A stretch of 64,000 nucleotides of DNA from Bradyrhizobium tropiciagri. Its GTDB lineage: Bacteria; Pseudomonadota; Alphaproteobacteria; Rhizobiales; Xanthobacteraceae. The stretch's first letter is position 1. Each line of letters starts with the position of its first letter. The DNA lies in assembly GCF_018130505.1 (NCBI RefSeq), contig NZ_JAFCKH010000004.1, positions 434,001 through 498,000 on the forward strand, read 5' to 3'. Positions 26,640 through 35,023 of this stretch are shown piece after piece. Below the pieces are notes generated by a model. That model had not been told where the DNA came from, made no database searches, and was given only the letters and a program-made list of their open reading frames with translations. Made by a program: the position numbers and the translations under genes.

Positions 26640-27440
26640 ATGAGTGTCGATTTGTCTGCTTCCGACCCAACGCCGGTCGCCGTTTCCATCGTTGTGCCCG
26701 TGCGCAACGAGGCGGACAATATCGCGCCGCTGATCGCCGAGATCGCGGCGGCGCTCGACAGCCGTTGGGCCTATGAGATCATCTACGTCAACGACGGCTC
26801 GACCGACGCCACCGCCGACCGGCTCGCAGCTATAATGGCGCGGTTGCCCAATCTCCGGCAGCTCCGGCACGCCGTGTCGACCGGCCAGTCGGCGGCGGTG
26901 CGCAGCGGCGTGCGCGCCGCGCGCGGCGCGATCGTGGCGACGCTCGACGGTGACGGCCAGAATAATCCGGCGTTCCTGCCGAACCTGATATCCGCGGTGG
27001 AAAGCGGCAACGGCCGCGTCGGCCTCGCCGCCGGCCAGCGGGTCGGGCGCAAGGATACCGGTTTCAAGAAGATGCAGTCGCGCATCGCCAATGCGGTGCG
27101 CGGCGTGATCCTGCGCGACGGCACCCGCGACACCGGTTGCGGATTGAAGGCGTTTCCGCGCGAGGTCTTCCTGTCGATGCCCTATTTCGACGGGCTGCAT
27201 CGTTTCCTGCCCGCGCTGGTCCGCCGCGAGGGTTTTGAGATCGCCTATGTCGACGTCATCGACCGCCCGCGTCATGCCGGCGTGTCGAACTACGGCTTCT
27301 TCGACCGGCTCTGGATCGGAATCATGGATCTCGCCGGCGTGTGGTGGCTGATCCGCCGCAAGAAGCCGACGCCGGTCGCCACTGAAGTGGCCGACGTCCC
27401 TGAAGTGACTGACGTCACTCAAGTGCCGCGCGTCGGCTGA
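26640..27440 (+). CDS. GT2 glycosyltransferase, polyprenyl-phosphate sugar synthase type
   Basis: A 266-residue GT-A enzyme: SIVVPVRNEADNIAPLI, IIYVNDGSTDATADRL, TLDGDGQNNPAFLP (DxD-type Mn site), then the C-terminal HRFLPALVRREGFE segment and a membrane-associated end with only one clear hydrophobic segment (LWIGIMDLAGVWWLIR). It fits DPM1/ArnC-like synthases that charge polyprenyl phosphate with the sugar used by a GT39 enzyme. The tail TEVADVPEVTDVTQVP comes from an 18-bp tandem repeat that runs through the stop codon. Confidence 0.82.
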   Translation: MSVDLSASDPTPVAVSIVVPVRNEADNIAPLIAEIAAALDSRWAYEIIYVNDGSTDATADRLAAIMARLPNLRQLRHAVSTGQSAAVRSGVRAARGAIVATLDGDGQNNPAFLPNLISAVESGNGRVGLAAGQRVGRKDTGFKKMQSRIANAVRGVILRDGTRDTGCGLKAFPREVFLSMPYFDGLHRFLPALVRREGFEIAYVDVIDRPRHAGVSNYGFFDRLWIGIMDLAGVWWLIRRKKPTPVATEVADVPEVTDVTQVPRVG

Positions 27441-27462
27441 AGTGCCTGATGTGACCAAGGTG
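27383..27462 (+). repeat. Degenerate 18-bp tandem repeat crossing a stop codon
   Basis: Units of about 18 bases based on TGAAGTGnCnGACGTC start near 27383, 27401 and 27419, with a slipped copy at 27438 and a short partial unit after it. The first three encode the V-x-E-V-x-D-V tail of the GT2 protein. In the fourth the repeat itself supplies TGA, because the phase shifted by one base. Confidence 0.65.
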
Positions 27463-27467
27463 AATTG

Positions 27468-27806
27468 ATGCTGATTCAATACGGGCAGGCGCTGAGCGCC
27501 TATCTCTACGAGGTGTTCGTCGCCAAGTTCGATTTCTGGCTGGCGTTCGGCCTGATCGCGCAATTGTTCTTCACCGCGCGCTTCCTGGTGCAGTGGATCT
27601 CGAGCGAACGCGCCGGCCAGAGCGTGGTGCCGATGGCGTTCTGGTTCTTTTCGATGGGCGGCGGCCTGATGACGCTGATCTATGGTTTCGCCAAGCGCGA
27701 GCCGGTGATCATCGTCGGGCAGGGCCTCGCCACCCTGATCTACATCCGCAATATCATGCTGATCGTGAAGAACCGCGGCAGCGCGTCGAAGACGCTCGAT
27801 CGCTGA
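27468..27806 (+). CDS. LAB_N-domain membrane protein (lipid-A-disaccharide synthase N-terminal domain)
   Basis: A 112-residue protein with three membrane segments and the LAB_N pattern: FWLAFGLIAQLFFTARFLVQW, SERAGQSVVPMAFWFFSM, IYGFAKREPVIIVGQGL and IYIRNIMLI. This domain is often encoded beside GT2/GT39 pairs that modify lipid A. The ATG at 27468 is preferred to the adjacent TTG. Last gene of the module. Confidence 0.82.
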   Translation: MLIQYGQALSAYLYEVFVAKFDFWLAFGLIAQLFFTARFLVQWISSERAGQSVVPMAFWFFSMGGGLMTLIYGFAKREPVIIVGQGLATLIYIRNIMLIVKNRGSASKTLDR

Positions 27807-27937
27807 GGCCCTCATGCCGGCGCATCGTGCGACGGCGTACCGGCGAGAAAGACTTTAGGGCCGGGCGTGCCATGCGGATGGACAACCTGAAGTTGGGTCG
27901 ATTATAGTCGTTTGTCGCAGCGGTTGGGGCGGGCGGC

Positions 27938-29365
27938 ATGACGAACCATTTGACGCGTAGATATTCGGAAGCACCACGCAACGCCGCGACGCATATTTTG
28001 CCGTTTTGCCAACGAGCTGCGTGCGTATTCGCAGTTTGCTTGACGACGCTGCCTGTTGCCCTCGCTCAACAGCCGACCCCATCGCCGCAAGGCGCGGGGC
28101 CCGCGACGCCCAGCATCGCGACCCCCACGCCGACGCCAACACCGTCTGCGACCCCGACTCCGATCGTCTCCACCGTCCCGCCCGCCGTCACCGTCACCAT
28201 GACGCCGTCTGCGGGGAAATCGTTCGATCAGCTGATGGTCGAGGCGCTGCCGGGCGCGATCACAGGGCTCGTGGCCGCCATCATCGGCACGCTGCTGGCG
28301 TGGACAATCGGGCTTAGATTGTCCGCGGGCTGGGACATGCGCAAGAAGCGCGCGGAATTCGACCAGGCGCTGGTCCAGGAATTCAACAAGGTGGTCGCCG
28401 AATTCAAGGCGGTCGGCCGCGAACGCGAGATCCTGAACGCCCGCGTCGCCGGCACGCAAAACCCGTCCGCGGACCAGCAAAAGGCCGTCGACGAAATACG
28501 GCGCGATCTCATCAAGCGGGCTGTCGCCGCGGAAAGCGCGCTCGAGACGATCTTCCTCCGGCTGCTTTCGGAAATGGACTCCTGGCTGGCTGCGCACGGC
28601 GGATCGCAAGCTCAGCGGGAGGCGGCCCGGGAGCGGCAGCTGCGGCTGATGGGCCTGTTCCGCGTCGCGTTCCGCAACCTGAGGGAAGCGGTGGCCGCCG
28701 CGGAGTCGAGGGCTCCTGCGTTCGGCGATCCGGAACTATGGCTGTTCAACCGGCTGGCTGCCGAACTGTCCGGTCTCATCTATGAGCAAGCGACCACACC
28801 GTCGCTTCCTCCATTCTGGAAACCGTGGGAAATCACATCCACCCTCGCCAGACCGGACCCGGCGGCGTATTTGCGGTTGATCGCATATCGCACCGCGGAC
28901 CTTCGCGCCGCCGCCGCATCGATCATGCCGGATCTCGCGCTGTTCAACTCCCGGCGCAGCGAAGCCAGACGTGTCTGGCGCAAGGACAACATTGCAAGAT
29001 TGTTCGTCGCCGACAGCATCAAGCTGCTGGACCGGACGACCGACGCGATCGAAGACACCGTTACGCTCGCGATTCAATTTATCGAGCAAGCACCCGGTCG
29101 CGACCCTGAGATCGCGACGCGTGCCAGCGGCGTGTTCGCGCCTCGGCAAAATCTCAAATACTTCATGAGCATTTCCGACGCGCCGCCGCGGATCGTGCTG
29201 GCGAAGCCAGATGGCACGCAACACACCTTCACCGAGCTCGATGTGCTTCCGGCCGATTTGCCGTACATGCCGGGAGCGTCGAATATGGGGGCGGCCATTT
29301 TGACGTGGCAGCAAAGCGCGGCGATGATTGGTGCCATCGATGCGATCGCGACGAGGCCGCTCTAG
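27938..29365 (+). CDS. Large membrane-anchored protein of unknown function
   Basis: A 475-residue protein not matched to a family. Residues 1-44 look like an export signal (cleavage near ALA). A Pro/Thr-rich linker (about residues 45-92, TPTPTPTPSATPTP) follows, then one membrane span near 105-127 (ALPGAITGLVAAIIGTLLAW). A long, mostly helical soluble domain (about 130-470) follows, with coiled-coil character at 130-210. This order would place the large domain in the cytoplasm, with the linker outside. Its TAG overlaps the stop of the convergent small gene by 4 bases (CTAG). No enzymatic motif was seen. Confidence 0.6.
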   Translation: MTNHLTRRYSEAPRNAATHILPFCQRAACVFAVCLTTLPVALAQQPTPSPQGAGPATPSIATPTPTPTPSATPTPIVSTVPPAVTVTMTPSAGKSFDQLMVEALPGAITGLVAAIIGTLLAWTIGLRLSAGWDMRKKRAEFDQALVQEFNKVVAEFKAVGREREILNARVAGTQNPSADQQKAVDEIRRDLIKRAVAAESALETIFLRLLSEMDSWLAAHGGSQAQREAARERQLRLMGLFRVAFRNLREAVAAAESRAPAFGDPELWLFNRLAAELSGLIYEQATTPSLPPFWKPWEITSTLARPDPAAYLRLIAYRTADLRAAAASIMPDLALFNSRRSEARRVWRKDNIARLFVADSIKLLDRTTDAIEDTVTLAIQFIEQAPGRDPEIATRASGVFAPRQNLKYFMSISDAPPRIVLAKPDGTQHTFTELDVLPADLPYMPGASNMGAAILTWQQSAAMIGAIDAIATRPL

Positions 29366-29718
29366 GGCTTGTCTTCCGGGCGGCTTATGTTGAGATCGTC
29401 GTTGCCGGGTGGCTTCGGCAAGTTCTTTATCTTGAGATAGCGCTGCTTCTCGTCCGGCGTAATCGGCTTGCCCCGGCGCCCCATCAGGTCGGCCGCCACC
29501 TCGAACGGATCAGCATGATAGAATGCAGTTTGAGTATCGGGCGACGCCGCGTTCACGTCCTTGCGAAGGTCATCCGCAGCGGAGGGTTTTGAATCGAACA
29601 CCTCTCTCAAAATGCGTTTCACTTGTTCCCAGTACTCGTTCTTGAAGTCTTCGGGCAGAGCGTCGCCGCGCTCGAGTATTTTGTATTCGCCTTCGGCTGA
29701 TTTCGTGTTCTCGATCAT
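29362..29718 (-). CDS. Small acidic/basic partner protein next to DUF3990 gene
   Basis: A 118-residue charged protein starting MIENTKSAEGEYKILERGDA, with WEQVKRILREVFDSK as a likely helix and a Pro/Asp-rich end. GGAGGT sits directly upstream of the ATG at 29718, only 28 bases after the stop of the DUF3990 gene, so the two are one operon. Its short length and position suit an antitoxin or immunity partner, but no antitoxin fold is visible; the role is inference. Confidence 0.6.
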   Translation of the reverse strand: MIENTKSAEGEYKILERGDALPEDFKNEYWEQVKRILREVFDSKPSAADDLRKDVNAASPDTQTAFYHADPFEVAADLMGRRGKPITPDEKQRYLKIKNLPKPPGNDDLNISRPEDKP

Positions 29719-29746
29719 GAGACCTCCTCGAGCCAATCGCCCGCGA

Positions 29747-30292
29747 TCAGAACTTGCCGCCGTTGGCGGGCGAGCCCTTCGAATGGACAACCGGAGTTTT
29801 CAGGCCTCGCACCGCCCGCTGTGTGTGAAAGCTGAACTGATCGCAGTCCTGGATCACGAGACGCTGTGGCCAGATCGTCACGGGTCCGCAGACCACATCA
29901 TAGCACACATTGTGGGGAACCGATCGCTGATGCGGAGCAAAGCCGTTACGGCAATCGTCCACGAGGTCCCAAAAATCGTTGATCGGCCGCACGAATGCCA
30001 GCATATCCAGCGAGGCCAGCCAATCCCGGCTCAGCTTGAACTCCAGCACTATTGCGCACGGCGCGGGTCCAGTGGGAGCGAGCATACGAAGGAGGCGAGC
30101 GTTTGCCCATTGCTGGGCCTGGTGAATGGAGGTGGTGCAGTAGAAGCCCTGTCCGAAATCCGTAAAGCTGCGGCAAAGGGCGAGGTTGACCGCCAGAGGC
30201 AAGGGTGAACCCGGGCCGTGAAGCTGTGCGCCGACTGCGAGATCATCGGTCCCGTGGTACAGGACGACATCCTTGTTTCCCCAAGCCGGCAT
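29747..30292 (-). CDS. DUF3990 (ADP-ribosyltransferase-fold) protein
   Basis: A 181-residue protein with DUF3990 features: VVLYHGTDD near residue 9 (first ART motif, His), SFTDFGQGFYCTTSIHQAQQWAN near 42-64 (F-G-x-G-F-Y with the Tyr of motif 2), YDVVCGPV near 128 and DQFSFHTQRAVRGL near the end. Family members I recall often carry Glu at the HT-[EQ]-[KR]-A position; here it is Gln, which might affect catalysis. DUF3990 proteins are placed in the ART superfamily and can act as toxins. Cotranscribed with the 118-residue gene; the convergent membrane protein lies beyond. Confidence 0.75.
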   Translation of the reverse strand: MPAWGNKDVVLYHGTDDLAVGAQLHGPGSPLPLAVNLALCRSFTDFGQGFYCTTSIHQAQQWANARLLRMLAPTGPAPCAIVLEFKLSRDWLASLDMLAFVRPINDFWDLVDDCRNGFAPHQRSVPHNVCYDVVCGPVTIWPQRLVIQDCDQFSFHTQRAVRGLKTPVVHSKGSPANGGKF

Positions 30293-30389
30293 TGTCCGAG
30301 CCCCTGCGCTGTCTCTTGTTCATAGCGCGCGGCGTGTAACGTGTCTATGACGGCAACCACAGGGTGTTTCGGGTCGTTGGCTCCAGTTT

Positions 30390-32075
30390 TTATGATCCAC
30401 CCGCTGCCGGCGCCGGAAGTTCCGCGGCCGCGGCAGCTTCCCGGATGGCCGCCAGATCGCCTGTAGCGTCGAGCACGGGATAGGCCACCGAGCAGATATG
30501 CGAGTGGATGCGGCGGAGGTCGCGCAGCACATCGAGATGCAGCGAGGTGGTCTCGATGGTCTCGGAACGACCCTCGCGCAGCCGCTCGAGGTGGCGCTCG
30601 GTCGCGGCCAACTCGGCGCTGCGCAGCGCCGCCTTCTCGGCCAGCAGCTTGCGCGCCTCGCCGGCTTCGCCGGACATGAACACGCCGAATGCCATCCGCA
30701 GCGAAGCGATGGTCCGCTTGTGGAAGGCGGACAATTCCTCGGCGCCTTCGTGGGAGAATTCCAGGCGCCGCTTGATCTTCTTGTTCGCGAGCTCGCTCAG
30801 ATTCTTGTCGATGATGTCGCCGACATGCTCGAGGTTGATCGCGAAGGCGACGATCTCCATGGCGCGCCGGCCTTCGCGCTCGTCGAGGCTGCCGCGGGTG
30901 AGCTTGATCACATAGAGCTTGATCGCCTCGTTGAGGCTGTCGACGGTGTTGTCCATCCGCGACACCTGGTCGACCAGCGCGCGGTCGTTGGTCATCATCG
31001 CCGCCATCACCTTGCGCAGCATGGCCTCGACATGATCGCCCATGTAGAGCACCTCGCGCGCGGCATCGGCGAGCGCCAGCGACGGCGTCTCCAGCGCGGC
31101 CTCGTCGAGATAGCGCGGCCGGGACGGATCGGTCTCCTGCGCGCGCCGCGGCAGCACCCGCTCGAGCAGGCGCGCCATGGCGTCGAGCACGCCGATGAAC
31201 AGCAGCGCGGTCGCGACGTTGAAGGCGATATGGAACAGGGCCGTCGCCTTGGCGAGGTCGGGCTGCCAGGCGTAGAGCTGCTCGGTGATCGGGCGCAGGA
31301 ACGGCGCCACCAACAGCACGCCGACGACGCGGTTGACGAGGTTGCCGACCGGCAGGCGGTAGCTCGCCGGATTGTCGCGGCGCGTGCCCTCCATCAGCGG
31401 ATTGATGGCGCTGCCGAGATTGGCGCCGAGCACCAGCGCGAACGCCGCATAGGGCGAGATGAACTGCGAATAGGCCAGCGACATCACCAGCAGCACGCTG
31501 GCGACGCTGGAATGCACCAGCCAGGTGACGACCGCGCCGATGAAGATGCACAGCACGGGATCGCCGGTGATCGCGTTCAGGAAGACGCGCACGCCGGGCG
31601 CGTTCTCGGCCGGGGCCATGGTGTCGAGCAGGATGTGCAGCGCCAGCAGCATCAGGCCGAGGCCGATCGAGACGCGGCCGAGATCCTTGACCTTCGAGCG
31701 CGGCCCGCTGCGGAATGCGACCAGGCCGACGATGAACAGCACCGGCGCGACCGCCGCGACGTTGAACGACAGCACCTGCACGATCAGGGTGGTGCCGACA
31801 TTGGCGCCGAGCATGATCGCCAGCGCCGGCACCAGGCTGACGAGCCCTTCGGCGGCAAAGGAGGAGGTCAGCAGGGCGGTCGCGGTCGAGCTCTGGAGCA
31901 GGGCGGTCAGGCCGAGACCGGCGGCAAAGGCGCTGAACCGGTTGCTCAGTGCCCTCGCCAGCACGAGCCGCAGGTCGGGCCCGAACGCGCGCAGAATTCC
32001 GCTGTGGACCATGTGCAGGCCCCACAGCAGGAGCGCGACGCCCCCCATCAGATCGAGCAGAACGATACTTCCCAT
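30390..32075 (-). CDS. Na+/phosphate cotransporter family protein (NptA/YjbB-like)
   Basis: A 561-residue protein. Two Na/Pi cotransport repeats fill residues 1-320: the first has GLTALLQSSTATALLTSSFA and LGANVGTTLIVQVLS, the second LGANLGSAINPLMEG. A PhoU-like helical region occupies about residues 345-545 (VLYMGDHVEAMLRKVMAAM and following). It likely moves phosphate with sodium across the inner membrane. The start at 32075 (MGSIVLLDLMGG) begins directly with a membrane span; a longer reading to 32144 would add an unlikely extension. Confidence 0.88.
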   Translation of the reverse strand: MGSIVLLDLMGGVALLLWGLHMVHSGILRAFGPDLRLVLARALSNRFSAFAAGLGLTALLQSSTATALLTSSFAAEGLVSLVPALAIMLGANVGTTLIVQVLSFNVAAVAPVLFIVGLVAFRSGPRSKVKDLGRVSIGLGLMLLALHILLDTMAPAENAPGVRVFLNAITGDPVLCIFIGAVVTWLVHSSVASVLLVMSLAYSQFISPYAAFALVLGANLGSAINPLMEGTRRDNPASYRLPVGNLVNRVVGVLLVAPFLRPITEQLYAWQPDLAKATALFHIAFNVATALLFIGVLDAMARLLERVLPRRAQETDPSRPRYLDEAALETPSLALADAAREVLYMGDHVEAMLRKVMAAMMTNDRALVDQVSRMDNTVDSLNEAIKLYVIKLTRGSLDEREGRRAMEIVAFAINLEHVGDIIDKNLSELANKKIKRRLEFSHEGAEELSAFHKRTIASLRMAFGVFMSGEAGEARKLLAEKAALRSAELAATERHLERLREGRSETIETTSLHLDVLRDLRRIHSHICSVAYPVLDATGDLAAIREAAAAAELPAPAAGGS

Positions 32076-32305
32076 GCTTGCTTTGCTTTCCAGCCCAATT
32101 CGAGTCGAAGGGGGCGAACTTATTGCCAATCGACCGCCGATCAACCCCTATTTGTTCTCATGGAACCTGGCTGTGGAGGGCGGGTGCGGTAAACGAACCT
32201 GCAAGACAACCGCTCAATTGCGCGACGTTCCGCTAGGCAGTTTCCAATCTTTCCCCGCTATCAAGGATGGACGTCAATTTGTCCAGCAAGGGCTTGGGGA
32301 TCAGG

Positions 32306-32551
32306 ATGTTTGTGAATCGCCGCAAGAGCGAACGTCGGGTGTGCCGGAGTGTTGCCAAGATTCAGATCGGAACGGGCTCGCTTCCGCGGGATTGCATGAT
32401 CACCGATATCTCGTCCGGCGGTGTCAAGGTAATCGCCGAATATCTCGAGATTCCCCCGGAATTTACCATCATCTTCTCGAGCGGCAGTCCCCGTCAGTGC
32501 CGCCTGGCCTGGCGCATCGGGCACGAGTTCGGCGCCCAGTTCGTCGATTGA
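32306..32551 (+). CDS. PilZ-domain protein
   Basis: An 81-residue single PilZ domain, a c-di-GMP receptor fold. The RRKSERR stretch at the start gives an R-x-x-x-R-type motif and DISSGGVKV supplies the D/N-x-S-x-x-G motif. CRLAWRIGHEFGAQFVD closes the barrel. ATG 32306 was chosen over 32267, which lacks room for a ribosome site; either is possible. It lies between the phosphate transporter and the TadD-like gene. Confidence 0.75.
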   Translation: MFVNRRKSERRVCRSVAKIQIGTGSLPRDCMITDISSGGVKVIAEYLEIPPEFTIIFSSGSPRQCRLAWRIGHEFGAQFVD

Positions 32552-32700
32552 TCCCGAGATAGTGGCGGGCTCGACCGGCTTTGCCGCGGGCCCTGCGGAA
32601 TGTCCGCCGTTGGTATGACGGCGGCATGGCGCCAGCCTTAACCCGACCTTAGGGTTAAACTGTGAGCATCCCGGAACCTTCGCTGTTCCGAGTCCCGTTG

Positions 32701-33519
32701 ATGCTTCAGAAATCATTCCGAGCGCCTGGCCGCGTGAGCCGTCTTGCGGGCACGGTATCTGCCGCGATCCTGCTGATCGGGCTGTCGGCCTGCCAGACCT
32801 CGGGTCCAGACATCACTGGGTCGCTGGGCGAGCCGGCGGAGACCGCGCAGGCCTCGGCGGACCCACGGCGAGATATCGAGAGCTACCACGAGCGCGTCCG
32901 CGCCAACCCCAAGGACGCCGACGCCGCGCTGAAATACGCCCGGGCGCTCCGCGCCACCGGCCAGCGCGCGCAGGCGGTCGCGGTGCTCGAGCAGGCGGTG
33001 CTGGCCCAGCCCGGCAACAAGGCGCTGCTGGCCGGCTACGGCCGCGCGCTCGCCGACAACGGCAATTTCCAGCAGGCCTTCGACGTGCTCGGCCGCGCGC
33101 ATACGCCCGAAGATCCGGACTGGCGCATCCTGTCGGCGCAGGGCGCCGTGCTCGACCAGATGGATCGCCACGAGGAGGCCCGTCAGTACTATTCCAGCGC
33201 GCTGAAGATCGTGCCGGACGAGCCGTCGGTGCTGTCCAATCTCGGCCTGTCCTATCTGCTCGCCAAGGACCTGCCGATGGCCGAGGAGACGCTGCGGCGG
33301 GCCCAGAAGCGCGCGCCCGGCGATGCGCGGGTGCGCACCAACCTTGCCATGGTGGTGGGCCTGCAAGGCCGCCAGTCCGAGGCCGAGACCATCGTGAAGG
33401 CGGACCTGCCGCCGGACCAGGGCGCCGCCAATGTCACGGCGCTGAAGCGCCTATTGGCGCGCAAGGAAGCGAGCCGCGACGCCGACAAGATTCCGGTCGC
33501 GTCGAGCCGCCGCGACTGA
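32701..33519 (+). CDS. tadD: TPR lipoprotein, TadD-like
   Basis: A 272-residue lipoprotein: signal residues 1-32 ending with lipobox LSAC (lipidated Cys near 31), then tetratricopeptide repeats (ADAALKYARALRATGQRAQA, PSVLSNLGLSYLLAKDLPMA and others) to about residue 240. TadD-like proteins assist outer-membrane assembly of the Tad/Flp secretin. It is convergent with the cpaBCDE genes and separated from them by a long palindrome. A GTG at 32662 would give a 13-residue extension before the signal and was rejected. Confidence 0.75.
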   Translation: MLQKSFRAPGRVSRLAGTVSAAILLIGLSACQTSGPDITGSLGEPAETAQASADPRRDIESYHERVRANPKDADAALKYARALRATGQRAQAVAVLEQAVLAQPGNKALLAGYGRALADNGNFQQAFDVLGRAHTPEDPDWRILSAQGAVLDQMDRHEEARQYYSSALKIVPDEPSVLSNLGLSYLLAKDLPMAEETLRRAQKRAPGDARVRTNLAMVVGLQGRQSEAETIVKADLPPDQGAANVTALKRLLARKEASRDADKIPVASSRRD

Positions 33520-33558
33520 CGTCATCCGCTTTTTCGATTTTGGCAACATCTCCCCGCG

Positions 33559-33683
33559 CGTCGTCCCGGCGAAGGCCGGGACCAATAACCACAGGGTCAC
33601 GTTGTTGAAACGAACTGTGGCCCCAGCATTGCGCCAACAATAACCTTCGGTGGTTATGGGTCCCGGCCTTCGCCGGGACGACG
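33559..33683. repeat. Long palindromic repeat (type B) between tadD and cpaE
   Basis: Arms 33559-33592 and 33650-33683 are reverse complements over 34 bases with a single mismatch, containing CCCGGCGAAGGCCGGGACC. A 57-base spacer lies between. It would form a strong cruciform or, in RNA, a transcription-stopping hairpin between the two convergent genes. It belongs to the dispersed palindromes typical of this genus. Confidence 0.85.
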
Positions 33684-33763
33684 CCGAGGATGGTGTCTCG
33701 CACAGGCCGGGCTTAGTCCCGTCGTCGCAGACGATTCAACAGCACTCAGGATGCCGGCGATGC

Positions 33764-35023
33764 CTATCCGGCGGCCCTGCGGCGCGGCTGCAATTTCCTG
33801 AGGATCGGCGACAGGAACGATTCGCGCTGCTCGGCGAGATCGGGACGGCCGGTCAGGCGCTGCGCGATCTGCAGGAAGGTCCGGCTGGTGCGGTGACGCG
33901 CGGACACTTCGGCGATCATCTGGCCGTTGTTGGCGGCCTCGCCGAACAGCCGGCAGTCGAACGGAATGGTTGCGATCGGCTGGCTCTCGATGGTCTTGGC
34001 GAATTCCTTGACCTCGATCTCCGGGCGCTTCGGCATGCCGACCTGGTTCAGGCAGTACAGCGGCGGCCGGTCGTTGGGTCGCGCGGACTTCAGCGTGTTC
34101 AGCATGTTCTTGGCGTTGCGCAGGTTGGCGAGGTCGGGCTCGGCGACGATCAGGATGTCGTCGGCGCCGATCAGCGTGCGCTTGGTCCAGGCGCTCCATT
34201 GATGCGGGACGTCGAGCACGATGCAGGACGTGGTCATGCGCATGGTGTCGAAGATGGCGTCGAACGCATCGGCGCCGAAATCATAGACCTGATCGAGCGT
34301 GGCGGGCGCCGCCAGCAGGCTGAGATGGTCGCTGCATTTGGCGAGCAGGCGTTCCATATAGGCGGTGTCCGGCCGCTCCGGCGAGAACACCGCGTTGGCA
34401 ATGCCCTGCACGGGGTCCTGGTTGTAGTCGAGGCCGGCGGTGCCGAAGGCGAGGTCGAGGTCGATCACGACGGAATCGAGCGCGAGGTCGCGCGCGATCG
34501 TCCAGGCGACGTTGTGGGCGACGCTGGAAGCGCCGACGCCGCCCTTGGCGCCGGTGACGGCGATGATGCGTCCGACCGAAGCCTCGTCGGAAGCCGAGAA
34601 CAGGCTGCAGATCGTGCGCACGATGTCGAGCACCTTGAAGGGCCCGACGACGTAGTCGTTGACGCCGCGGCGCACCAGTTCGCGATAGGGCGCGACATCG
34701 CCGGCGCTGCCGAGCACGACGACGCGGGTGCCGGGATCGCAGACGGTCGCGAGTTCGTCGAGACCGGCCAGGAAGTCCTGGTCGGGCTCGGTCTCCAGCA
34801 TGATGACGTTGGGCGTCGGCGCCTTGTGGTAGGCGTCGATCGCCGCGACGATGCCGCCCATGTGGACCGAGAGATGGGCCTTGGCGAGCCGGCGGTCCTC
34901 GGCGGCGGCGCGCGCCGAGGTCGCGGTCGCGACGGTGGCGCAGAACGCCTGCACGGAGATTCGCGGCGCCGGCGCGATGTAGTCGTCGGCGTGCGAGGGC
35001 TCGTCTTGCTGTGGGGCGGTCAT
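33764..35023 (-). CDS. cpaE: Tad pilus assembly protein CpaE/TadZ
   Basis: A 419-residue protein: N-terminal receiver-like domain (about residues 50-150, no complete phosphorylation set obvious), then a MinD/ParA-type ATPase with the deviant P-loop ITVTGAKGGVGASS-like segment (IIAVTGAKGGVGASSVA near 155-171) and VVIDLDLAFGTAGLD as Walker B. CpaE/TadZ positions the pilus apparatus at the pole. Its ATG overlaps the cpaD stop (ATGA). The expected next gene, cpaF, is absent on this side. Confidence 0.88.
   Translation of the reverse strand: MTAPQQDEPSHADDYIAPAPRISVQAFCATVATATSARAAAEDRRLAKAHLSVHMGGIVAAIDAYHKAPTPNVIMLETEPDQDFLAGLDELATVCDPGTRVVVLGSAGDVAPYRELVRRGVNDYVVGPFKVLDIVRTICSLFSASDEASVGRIIAVTGAKGGVGASSVAHNVAWTIARDLALDSVVIDLDLAFGTAGLDYNQDPVQGIANAVFSPERPDTAYMERLLAKCSDHLSLLAAPATLDQVYDFGADAFDAIFDTMRMTTSCIVLDVPHQWSAWTKRTLIGADDILIVAEPDLANLRNAKNMLNTLKSARPNDRPPLYCLNQVGMPKRPEIEVKEFAKTIESQPIATIPFDCRLFGEAANNGQMIAEVSARHRTSRTFLQIAQRLTGRPDLAEQRESFLSPILRKLQPRRRAAG

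Noticed and set aside
30498-32192. Plus-strand open frame over the phosphate transporter
   Set aside because: The minus-strand reading contains clear Na/Pi repeats; this one is the complementary shadow.
33559-33683. Insertion-sequence ends
   Set aside because: The arms look like terminal inverted repeats, but the 57-base interior is too small for a transposase and no target duplication is evident; a genus-type palindrome fits better.
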